From the NCBI GenBank assembly GCA_027063325.1, contig JAMOSA010000253.1, positions 1 to 32,029 on the forward strand: DNA of 32,029 bases, in the 5' to 3' direction. The DNA comes from Campylobacteraceae bacterium (GTDB lineage Bacteria > Campylobacterota > Campylobacteria > Campylobacterales > Sulfurovaceae). Numbering within the stretch: the first letter of the stretch is position 1; the number at the start of each line of letters is the position of its first letter. Under the pieces are notes generated by a model that saw nothing but the letters and a program-made list of their open reading frames with translations, searched no databases and had not been told where the DNA came from. Positions 23,204 to 30,320 of this stretch are shown in pieces. The translations under genes and the position numbers were made by a program.

Positions 23204-24859
23204 GTGAGGATAGCTATACTAATTAAAAATTTTGATATGCTTGAGAATTGGGAGTTGAGAATTATTGAGTATATACTACAAGAGCCTACACTAAATTTGG
23301 TTTTGCTTGTAAAAGATGGTAGAAGAGAAAGGTTGGCAGATGGATTTGCAGTAAAAATCAAAAACTTGTTAAAATCAAAAAAGATTGCCTCAAGATTTTT
23401 ATTTGCCATACAAAAAAGAGTTGAGCAACGAATTTATAAAAAAAGATTTACTGTAGATAAGAGTGCAATAATAAAACAGTTAGAAGATATAAAAACTATA
23501 TATTTATATCCTAAAAGGATTAATTATGTAGATAGATTTAGTGATATAGACAGAGATATATTAACAGAGTATAATTTAGATATTATATTGAGATTTGAGT
23601 TTAATATTATAAGAGGAGCTATATTAGAGGCTTCAAGGTATGGTATATGGTCATTTCATCATGCTGATAACAGCATAAACAGAGGTGGTCCTGCTGGATT
23701 TTGGGAGATTGTATTAAATCAACCTGTAGTTGGAGTAACTCTACAGGTATTGACTTCTGAACTTGATGGTGGTTTAATAATAGATAAAGCATATTTCAAT
23801 AGATACCACTCTTTTGTAAAGACAAGTCAGCATATTTTAGAATCTTCTGTATCACTTTTTATAAAAAATATCAAAAGATTACAAAGTGGATATTTTAAAC
23901 CTACAAAATCTTTGGTCTATTATAATCCATTATACAGACTGCCAGATCCATGGATATTACTTAGATATATCTTTGGATTTTATATGAATATATCTATGAA
24001 AGTTATTAAGAGATTGAGTATAAAGCTATCTAATATCAGATACAGATGCTGGAGTCTGTTTATTGGATATGGTCAATTTATGACATCTACTCTTTATAGA
24101 TTAACACCAGTTGAGTTACCAAAAAACTCTTTTTGGGCAGATCCGTTTATTGTGAAATATAAGAGTGATTATTATATATTTTTTGAAAACTATGATTATA
24201 GAATAAACAAGGGAAAAATATCTTGTGGCAAAATAGAGGGTAACACTATTGTTGATGTTGTAGATGTATTAGATAGAGATTACCATCTCTCATATCCTCA
24301 TATATTTAGAGATAATGATGATATATTTATGATACCAGAGAGTCATCAAAACAGAAGATTAGACATATATAGATGTGTAAAGTTTCCTCTTGAGTGGGAG
24401 TTATACAGTAGTGCATTTGAAGGGGAGAGTGTAGTTGATGCAATAATTCATACAGATAGCTGTGGTGAGAAGTGGTTGTTTTTGAATAAATCAAGCAATA
24501 TTGCAACAGTACCGTTTGAGAATGAATTGTATATATACAAAATAGACTCTTTAAAGATGAATAAAATAGTACCACATAGACAAAATCCCGTAATCATAGA
24601 CTCTTCAAGAGCTAGAAACGGCGGAGCTGTATTTGAGTATGAGAATGAGTTTTATAGACCATCTCAAGCCAGTATAGATACACTATATGGCAAAGCATTA
24701 AATATCAACCGTATCAAAAAATTGACATTAGATGAGTATGAAGAAGAGACCATAACAACTGTAGAGCCAAACTTTTATAAAAATTTAGATGGTATTCACC
24801 ATATGCACCAATTAGATGATGTATTTGTAATTGATGCATCATATAAATATCTTGTTTAA
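23204..24859 (+). CDS. Formyltransferase-like / GINT1-like beta-propeller two-domain protein
   Basis: The start is GTG at 23204 with CAGGAG 6 nt upstream; MRIAILIKNF then begins a Rossmann strand. Residues 1-200 resemble formyltransferases: WSFHHADNSINRGGPAGFWE (149-168), GVTLQVL, and ELDGG with the conserved Asp188. His152 and Asp188 match the catalytic His and Asp, but the catalytic Asn position is Ser150. Residues 290-551 look like the glucosamine inositolphosphorylceramide transferase-type (GINT1 N-terminal) beta-propeller: WADPFIVKYKSDYYIFFE, SYPHIFRDNDDIFMIPES, WLFLNKSS, RNGGAVFEYENEFYRPSQ and IHHMHQLDDVFVIDA. Such fusions occur in surface polysaccharide or sugar-modification loci; substrate and activity cannot be read. 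It lies 21 nt after csx20, so it may share its transcript. Confidence 0.75.
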   Translation: MRIAILIKNFDMLENWELRIIEYILQEPTLNLVLLVKDGRRERLADGFAVKIKNLLKSKKIASRFLFAIQKRVEQRIYKKRFTVDKSAIIKQLEDIKTIYLYPKRINYVDRFSDIDRDILTEYNLDIILRFEFNIIRGAILEASRYGIWSFHHADNSINRGGPAGFWEIVLNQPVVGVTLQVLTSELDGGLIIDKAYFNRYHSFVKTSQHILESSVSLFIKNIKRLQSGYFKPTKSLVYYNPLYRLPDPWILLRYIFGFYMNISMKVIKRLSIKLSNIRYRCWSLFIGYGQFMTSTLYRLTPVELPKNSFWADPFIVKYKSDYYIFFENYDYRINKGKISCGKIEGNTIVDVVDVLDRDYHLSYPHIFRDNDDIFMIPESHQNRRLDIYRCVKFPLEWELYSSAFEGESVVDAIIHTDSCGEKWLFLNKSSNIATVPFENELYIYKIDSLKMNKIVPHRQNPVIIDSSRARNGGAVFEYENEFYRPSQASIDTLYGKALNINRIKKLTLDEYEEETITTVEPNFYKNLDGIHHMHQLDDVFVIDASYKYLV

Positions 24860-24872
24860 ATAATATTAGGAG

Positions 24873-24934
24873 ATAGAATACAACTCCATCTTCTATTATA
24901 GATGTTTAATGTTAGATAAGGAGTTGTTTTCTAT
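24873..24934. repeat. Imperfect inverted repeat after the formyltransferase-like gene
   Basis: ATAGAATACAACTCC at 24873-24887 pairs with GGAGTTGTTTTCTAT at 24920-24934 (14 of 15 positions), with 32 nt between. A smaller CATCT/AGATG hairpin (24887-24891/24900-24904) is nested inside. It starts 13 nt after the stop codon, so a transcript 3' end structure is likely, but there is no T tract directly after it. Confidence 0.5.
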
Positions 24935-25001
24935 ACTAAAGATTATATATCAAGAAATTAAAGTGTTTAAATAATAGATTCAGTTATTTTATTATATTTT
25001 T

Positions 25002-25349
25002 TTAGTGAAACTGATGGAAATTTGCAGGAGTTATCTCTATACACTTTTTATCAAAATACTCTTTTACAGCATCAAGCATCAATTTTCTATTATCTCCACA
25101 GTAAAAGAGCTTTATATCAAGTTCATTTGCAGCTCTTACAGCTCCTGGTCCTGCATGTTGAGTCAATACTATCTCTACACCTCTTCTTTTTAATTCATTA
25201 AAAATTGCAGGCCCTCCTGTAGCTTCATTTGTGATTATCTCAAACTCATTTGTATCACTATTGTATATACCAAAATATTTTGCTTTGCCTAAAACTTTGG
25301 TAATTGCACTCTCTTTTTTATTCGTCTTTAATGGTGATGCAAATATCAT
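25002..25349 (-). CDS. NifX/NifB-type dinitrogenase iron-molybdenum cofactor family protein
   Basis: This is a 115-residue single-domain protein of the Di-Nase_FeMo-co type (PF02579-like). It has an N-terminal MIFASPLK..KESAITKVLGKAKYFGIY, a middle NEATGGPAIFNELKRRGVEIVLTQHAGPGA, and an LDIKLFYCGDN segment. Family members bind iron-sulfur or FeMo-cofactor precursors, or act as small metal-cluster-binding proteins outside nitrogen fixation. The visible cysteines are in FYCGD and KKCIE. AAGGAG precedes the ATG on the minus strand. No nif gene is nearby and it is divergent to the permease, so its role is open. Confidence 0.85.
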   Translation of the reverse strand: MIFASPLKTNKKESAITKVLGKAKYFGIYNSDTNEFEIITNEATGGPAIFNELKRRGVEIVLTQHAGPGAVRAANELDIKLFYCGDNRKLMLDAVKEYFDKKCIEITPANFHQFH

Positions 25350-25486
25350 AACTACTCCTTATTGTTTATATAATTATTTAGATTATCACTTATAGTTTAA
25401 CTATTGTTTAATCAAATTATATATTTTGAAATCATTAATATAACTATGCAATGCTTATATAAAATTTGTACTTCAAAAGGAATTAG

Positions 25487-26836
25487 ATGAGCGAAAAAAA
25501 AGTATTTGGATTGTGGAGTGCTGTCTTTTTGGGTATTGGTTCGATGGTGGGAGCTGGTATCTTTATAGTTATTGGACAAGCTGGGACAATTGCTGGTAAC
25601 CTGGTTTGGTTCTCTTTTTTATTGGGAGGTATAGCAGCTTTGCTCAGTGGTTACTCATTGGCAAAGTTAGCTATAAAGTATCCATCAAGAGGTGGTATTG
25701 TAGAGTATTTGGTACAGAGCTATGGTGAGGGGGTATTTTCTGGAAGTGCTGGGGTACTGTTTTACTTTTCACAACTTATTGCAATAGCAGCAGTTGCCAA
25801 GTCATTTGGTGCATATGGTGCCATATTTATAGCTAGTAGCAGTGAAAATATGCAAAACTTTTTAGCTGTTGGAATTGTAGGATTATTTATATTAATAAAC
25901 TTAATTGGTGCATCTTTGGTCGCAAAGTCTGAAAATATTATAGTATTTATCAAACTTAGTGTACTTGTACTCTTTGTTGGAGTTGCTATGCTTAATATCA
26001 ATCCAAATCTGCTGAGTGTATCTAAGATGCCATCTTTTATAGATATGCTGTTTGCTATTGGATTGACATTTTTTGCATATCAAGGGTTTAGTGTTATTAC
26101 AAATACAGTAGAAGATATGCAAAATCCAACTAAAACCATGATGAAGTCTATGACAATAGCAATTGTTTTGGTTGGTATTTTGTATATTCTTACAAGTATA
26201 GCAGTACTTGGTAATTTGCCACTTTCTAAAGTAATTGAGACCAAAGATTATGCACTTGCCGAAGCTGCCAAACCTATATTTGGAACACTTGGATTTCAGA
26301 TAATGGCTGCTACTGCTTTACTTGCTACAGCTTCAGCTATAAATGCAACACTCTATGCAGCTACTGAGATAGGTTATACTTTGGCAAAAGATGGAGATTT
26401 GCCTACAGTTTATAAATACAATATTCATAGCTCTTATGGTGGTTTGATAGTAAGTGGTATGTTGATACTTCCTATGATACTGTTTTTAAATCTCTCTGAA
26501 GTTACAACAATAGCAGCACTTGTTGTTTTGATTATCCAAGGAGTGACGCATATAGGACATCTGTTTAAAATCAAAGAGACAAAAGCCAATATTTGGCTTG
26601 TTAGTGGAGCAGCAGTTGCAATGTTTGGTATAGCAATACTTACAATATATTATACAAGCAAACACTCTATGCCACATATTGGACTCTATATTTTGGGTGC
26701 ATTTACTGTATCTTTTGGTATAGAGGTGCTATTAAGACTTTTTGTAGGCAGAGTTATCAAAAAACAAATTCAAGGTGGTGTTATAAGGCGTATAGAAGAT
26801 GAATTAGAGTCTAAAATTCATCATAAAAGAGATTAA
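25487..26836 (+). CDS. APC superfamily amino acid permease
   Basis: The 449-residue inner-membrane protein has about 12 hydrophobic segments. The APC-family first-helix motif GIGSMVGAGIFIVIG (17-31) contains the unwound substrate-binding glycine stretch. PSRGGIVEYLVQSYGEG follows in helix 2-3, FFAYQGFSVITNTVEDMQNP matches the helix 6-7 region, and ASAINATLYAATEIGYTLAKDGDLP is the well-conserved helix 8 loop. It probably takes up an amino acid or a related organic cation by proton or sodium coupling; the substrate cannot be predicted. The start follows AAAAGGA. It is single-gene, with a terminator-like hairpin behind it. Confidence 0.92.
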   Translation: MSEKKVFGLWSAVFLGIGSMVGAGIFIVIGQAGTIAGNLVWFSFLLGGIAALLSGYSLAKLAIKYPSRGGIVEYLVQSYGEGVFSGSAGVLFYFSQLIAIAAVAKSFGAYGAIFIASSSENMQNFLAVGIVGLFILINLIGASLVAKSENIIVFIKLSVLVLFVGVAMLNINPNLLSVSKMPSFIDMLFAIGLTFFAYQGFSVITNTVEDMQNPTKTMMKSMTIAIVLVGILYILTSIAVLGNLPLSKVIETKDYALAEAAKPIFGTLGFQIMAATALLATASAINATLYAATEIGYTLAKDGDLPTVYKYNIHSSYGGLIVSGMLILPMILFLNLSEVTTIAALVVLIIQGVTHIGHLFKIKETKANIWLVSGAAVAMFGIAILTIYYTSKHSMPHIGLYILGAFTVSFGIEVLLRLFVGRVIKKQIQGGVIRRIEDELESKIHHKRD

Positions 26837-26853
26837 ATAGAAACTTTTAGTTA

Positions 26854-26901
26854 AGCAGTGATACTATATACCAAACAGTATTAATATTGCTTTTTTATTT
26901 T
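26854..26901 (+). terminator. Terminator-like hairpin after the APC permease
   Basis: AGCA..ATACT (26854-26865) pairs imperfectly with AGTAT..TGCT (26877-26891). TTTTTTATTTT follows at about 26891-26901. It lies 18 nt after the permease stop and ends just before the ribosome site of the next gene. Confidence 0.45.
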
Positions 26902-26921
26902 GCAGTGACGAAAGGATATAG

Positions 26922-27833
26922 ATGACAGAAGTATTTAATTCTGTAATTGTAGGTTTTAAAGAGATACTTAGATGGAATACAATTAAGTTTGCTCTTATTG
27001 CAGGTATTATTGTTATATCTATATGGACAGCTTTGGGTATAGCAAGTTGGGATATATTAATATCTTTTGGTGCAAAAGTACTTGAGATGGTTCCTTTTTC
27101 TCTTGTTCGCTCTAATGGTTCTTGGCTTATATCTACCTTTATTTGGTTTCAGCTTATATTGATAACATTTGCAATTATTTATACATTTTTTGGTAACTTG
27201 ATTTTGCGTTCAATAGATAAAGATAGTTATGCAAAGTTTTCACTATTTACAATAGCTGGAAGTGCTTTGTTTTGGACAATTGTATGGATAGTAAAGGGTG
27301 ATTATATATATAATGGTTTACTCAGAATATTTACATGGCTACCGTTTGAGACTATAGAAGAGGGTGTAGCAGCACTTATTGGAGTATATATTATATATAA
27401 TGGTATTGTTGTTACAATGCTTTTTGTAGCCAGTATATTTAGTGGTAAGCTTATTAAAAACTATGAGCTAAGAGAAGGCAAAGAGGTAAACTTCTCTGTA
27501 TTTCCTTTTCGTTCACTCAAATATACAGTAAAAGATACACTGATTTTTCTTATTTTGTCTGTAGTACTGTTTCCTATTTTGTTTATACCGGTAGTAAATA
27601 TATTTATACAATTGGCTCTTTGGGCATGGCTTATAAAAGATACAATAACACATGATGCCATATCTTTGGTTCACCATGAGAGCTTGAAAGAGGAGATAGC
27701 AAAACACAAATATGCTATATGGTTTATTACTTTTATTACTGTACTGTTTAACTTTTTGCCGATATTTAATATATTTGGACCGTTTTTTGGAATTTTGGCT
27801 ACATATACACTCTTTAAGAGTGATGAGAAGTAA
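26922..27833 (+). CDS. EI24-domain integral membrane protein (CysZ-like)
   Basis: The 303-residue membrane protein has about six hydrophobic segments. Layout and motifs resemble the EI24/CysZ superfamily (PF07264): an N-terminal soluble helix MTEVFNSVIVGFKEILRWN ahead of helix 1, paired long helices in the middle, and a late segment ILSVVLFPILFIPVVNIFIQLALWAWLIKD. Members include the sulfate permease CysZ; uncharacterised homologues are common in Campylobacterota. Substrate is unknown. GAAAGGA precedes the ATG. The CLC gene follows 34 nt downstream and may be co-transcribed. Confidence 0.75.
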   Translation: MTEVFNSVIVGFKEILRWNTIKFALIAGIIVISIWTALGIASWDILISFGAKVLEMVPFSLVRSNGSWLISTFIWFQLILITFAIIYTFFGNLILRSIDKDSYAKFSLFTIAGSALFWTIVWIVKGDYIYNGLLRIFTWLPFETIEEGVAALIGVYIIYNGIVVTMLFVASIFSGKLIKNYELREGKEVNFSVFPFRSLKYTVKDTLIFLILSVVLFPILFIPVVNIFIQLALWAWLIKDTITHDAISLVHHESLKEEIAKHKYAIWFITFITVLFNFLPIFNIFGPFFGILATYTLFKSDEK

Positions 27834-27867
27834 AACTATTATCCATAATAATTCAGAGGCATTGTAG

Positions 27868-29178
27868 ATGATAGGTAAACTTATAGTAGCTTCAATACTG
27901 ACTGGTATTATCAGTGGATTTTTTATAACATTATATGAGTTACTTATCACTTTTGTCTCTGAAGTACTCTTTTTTGGTAATCCTTATGAGAGTATATCTA
28001 CACTCCCTGTTTGGTATATTTATCTTGTACCAACTGTATCAATATTTATAGTTAATTATCTTGTGGTAAAAGATAAGAACATAAAAGAGTATGGAGTCAG
28101 TGAGATAGCTGATTCTATAATACAAAATAAAATGTCTATTAGAATAAAGACTCTGTTTTGGAAAATTGTAAGTTCTACCTTGTCTCTATCAAGCGGTTTT
28201 ATGGTCGGTACCGAAGGACCTAGTGCAGGTATTGGAGCTATGATAGCTACACATATACACAGATGGTTTAATCTGCCTGTTATGATGATAAAAATGATGA
28301 TTAGTATAGGAGCAAGCAGTGGAATTGCTGCTATATTTGTATCACCTCTTACTGGAATATCATTTGCAATTGAAAATATTGCATATCAATTTGTAAAACA
28401 GTATATAGGTCATCTGATTTTGGCATCTGTAATTGCATTTTCAATCTCTATACACTATCTTCAGCCTATTATATTCAAGCACTCTCTTGGAAGAGTTTTT
28501 GATAATGACTATATATTGGCAAATATTTTGTTTATTCCTTTTATTACATCTTTTGTATATCTGTATCTTTTTTTGAAAAAGAGAGTTCTTTTGTATATAG
28601 ATTTGGAAATTTTTGACAAAGTATCAAAATATCGTAACCATATATTTGCTTTAATTGGAGGAGTTGTAGTAGGTACTATTTTGCTTATAGAACCTCATGC
28701 TGCCTTTTCAGGCAAAGCTATAGTTACACATCTGATAAATCAGAATACTTCAATACCTCTGTATTTTATTTTTCTTATTATTATCCTCAGAATAATAGGT
28801 ACAACTGTATCTATATATGCAAATGCCATTGGTGGTATATTTTTGCCACTTATGAGTATAGGGGCATTGGTTGGTTATGCCTATGGAGAACTTTTGGGTA
28901 ATTATGCAGGTTTTCCAATAGAGCCATTCTATTTTGCAGCTATTGGTGCTGCTGTATTTATGGGTGTAATTATGAAATTGCCTCTAACAGCAGTTGTATT
29001 GGCCGTTGAGACTACATTTGATTATAATATTGTAGTAGCAACCGGCATAAGTGTTGTTTTGGTTAGTTACCTCTCAAGCTTTTATTTTGATATTAAAAGG
29101 ATGTATGCTACAAAGATAGATACTTTATATATTATCAAAAAGATTAAAAAAAGAGTTATAGATGATAATTCCCTCTAA
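27868..29178 (+). CDS. CLC-family anion transporter/channel
   Basis: The 436-residue protein has about ten hydrophobic segments. The signature GTEGPSAGIGAMIATHIHRW (114-133) includes gating glutamate Glu116, and the late GGIFLPLMSIGALVGYAYG is the second anion-binding loop. The first selectivity loop, GSGIP in classic CLCs, is here EYGVSE (74-79), so the serine ligand is missing, as in ClcB-like and fluoride-type relatives. By gapless comparison with CLC-ec1, FAIEN (166-170) places Asn170 where the intracellular proton glutamate lies. No CBS domain. The 3' end overlaps the convergent dgkA by 23 nt. Confidence 0.88.
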   Translation: MIGKLIVASILTGIISGFFITLYELLITFVSEVLFFGNPYESISTLPVWYIYLVPTVSIFIVNYLVVKDKNIKEYGVSEIADSIIQNKMSIRIKTLFWKIVSSTLSLSSGFMVGTEGPSAGIGAMIATHIHRWFNLPVMMIKMMISIGASSGIAAIFVSPLTGISFAIENIAYQFVKQYIGHLILASVIAFSISIHYLQPIIFKHSLGRVFDNDYILANILFIPFITSFVYLYLFLKKRVLLYIDLEIFDKVSKYRNHIFALIGGVVVGTILLIEPHAAFSGKAIVTHLINQNTSIPLYFIFLIIILRIIGTTVSIYANAIGGIFLPLMSIGALVGYAYGELLGNYAGFPIEPFYFAAIGAAVFMGVIMKLPLTAVVLAVETTFDYNIVVATGISVVLVSYLSSFYFDIKRMYATKIDTLYIIKKIKKRVIDDNSL

Positions 29179-29563
29179 AGAGCTCAATATTTTGATACAA
29201 CTCTATAAGCTCAATTGATACCACTATAATCCATGCTGTTATTGCTACAGCAGTAGCTGCTGCGGCTACATCCTTGATCATTCCTATCTTTTTGTCAAAT
29301 TCACTCTGCATATAGTCACATATTGCTTCTATTGCAGTATTAAACATTTCAGAGGCTATCATAAATGATGTAGCTAGTACAACAACTGATGAATCTATCC
29401 AACCATTATATATAATAACAGGAATTAGAAGTATTATGGATAATATACTTTTGTAAAGTACACTAAAGTCTGCAAAGGCATATTTCAAACCAGATATAAT
29501 AACACGCATTTTGCGTATAGGATTGTAACCTTTTTCTCCAGTTCCCAACATTTTGTTTTTCAT
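29156..29563 (-). CDS. dgkA: Diacylglycerol kinase (DgkA)
   Basis: This small three-helix inner-membrane kinase phosphorylates diacylglycerol (or undecaprenol in some relatives) with ATP. The 135-residue protein has the family signature SEMFNTAIEAICD (71-83) with catalytic Glu72 and metal-binding Glu79, then IGMIKDVAAAATA (93-105). An N-terminal amphipathic segment (NPIRKMRVIISGLKYAF) precedes helix 1. The gene starts inside the stop of the PAP2 gene (ATGA overlap), implying coupled translation. Its 3' end runs 23 nt into the convergent CLC gene. Confidence 0.95.
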   Translation of the reverse strand: MKNKMLGTGEKGYNPIRKMRVIISGLKYAFADFSVLYKSILSIILLIPVIIYNGWIDSSVVVLATSFMIASEMFNTAIEAICDYMQSEFDKKIGMIKDVAAAATAVAITAWIIVVSIELIELYQNIELFRGNYHL

Positions 29564-30201
29564 AGAAGTACTCCTGTTTTTGAGATTATAATGATAACCA
29601 AACTACACCCAACTGCCAATAAGATACCTGCTAATACATCAGTTGGGTAGTGAACCTGCAGGTACATTCTGGATAACCCTACCATTGTAGCAATAAAGAG
29701 TAGAGTTGTTGTAATATACCATTTTGTTTCGGCATATCCCATATAACTCAAAAGTAGCCATATCATCAATGAAAATGCGAAACTTTGGGCAGTATGAGCA
29801 CTTGGGAATGAAGGATCTTTTGGAAGTTTCTCTTTTGGTACTATACTATTGGGTCTTGTTCTATATAATAAAAACTTTATAGAGTAGCTCATAGTCACAA
29901 CACCAAAAATCCCTGTATTAAATAGAATAATTATCTTTATAGGATAGTGTTTATAAAAGAGTATAATCGATATTATAGCCATAATAGGCAATAGAGTCTT
30001 CATAGAACCAAACCATGTAATAGCCTTAAAAAACTTTGTCAATTTTTTACTCTTGTGTTTGTTAAACCACTCTAGTATGGCTTTGTCATATTTTAGTGTA
30101 TTACCTCTATATACTATGATTGAGAGTAGTATTACAGTAATAGTACAAAACAGAACAAGAGCTTCTGTTAAAATTATCTCATTTTCATTTATAGTATTCA
30201 T
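29560..30201 (-). CDS. PAP2-family lipid phosphatase
   Basis: Membrane phosphatase of the PgpB/undecaprenyl-diphosphate phosphatase type. Taking the ATG at 30201 (AAAGG about 9 nt upstream) gives 213 residues; the frame is open to an ATG at 30333, but those 44 residues precede the ribosome site. All three catalytic motifs are present: Lys109-x6-Arg116-Pro117, Pro133-Ser134-Ala135-His136, and Ser177-Arg178-x5-His184-x3-Asp188. Five or six membrane helices. It hydrolyses phosphatidate, phosphatidylglycerophosphate or undecaprenyl diphosphate; which one cannot be told. It overlaps dgkA by 4 nt. Confidence 0.92.
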   Translation of the reverse strand: MNTINENEIILTEALVLFCTITVILLSIIVYRGNTLKYDKAILEWFNKHKSKKLTKFFKAITWFGSMKTLLPIMAIISIILFYKHYPIKIIILFNTGIFGVVTMSYSIKFLLYRTRPNSIVPKEKLPKDPSFPSAHTAQSFAFSLMIWLLLSYMGYAETKWYITTTLLFIATMVGLSRMYLQVHYPTDVLAGILLAVGCSLVIIIISKTGVLL

Positions 30202-30254
30202 ATATAAAAACCTTTTTTTCAAAATTGCTAATTTTAACATAATGTTAGTAGCTG

Positions 30255-30314
30255 TTGCCATATAATATGTTATAATATGAAACATATCATAATTTTGAGT
30301 CAATATATAAGGAG
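30255..30314 (+). promoter_or_regulatory. Putative promoter region of the RTX/DUF4214 gene
   Basis: Two TATAAT boxes 10 nt apart (30261-30266 and 30271-30276) lie upstream of the gene. A perfect inverted repeat, ATATGTT (30265-30271)/AACATAT (30281-30287), sits across them. AAGGAG at about 30309-30314 is the ribosome site. On the opposite strand TTGACT at about 30296-30301 may contribute to the divergent PAP2-dgkA promoter. Confidence 0.35.
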
Positions 30315-30320
30315 ATAGAA

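Noticed and set aside
27513..27950. Minus-strand frame of 145 codons across the EI24/CLC boundary
   Set aside because: It overlaps two real genes, its translation is Lys/Tyr/Asn/Cys-rich without motifs, and no start signal is visible.
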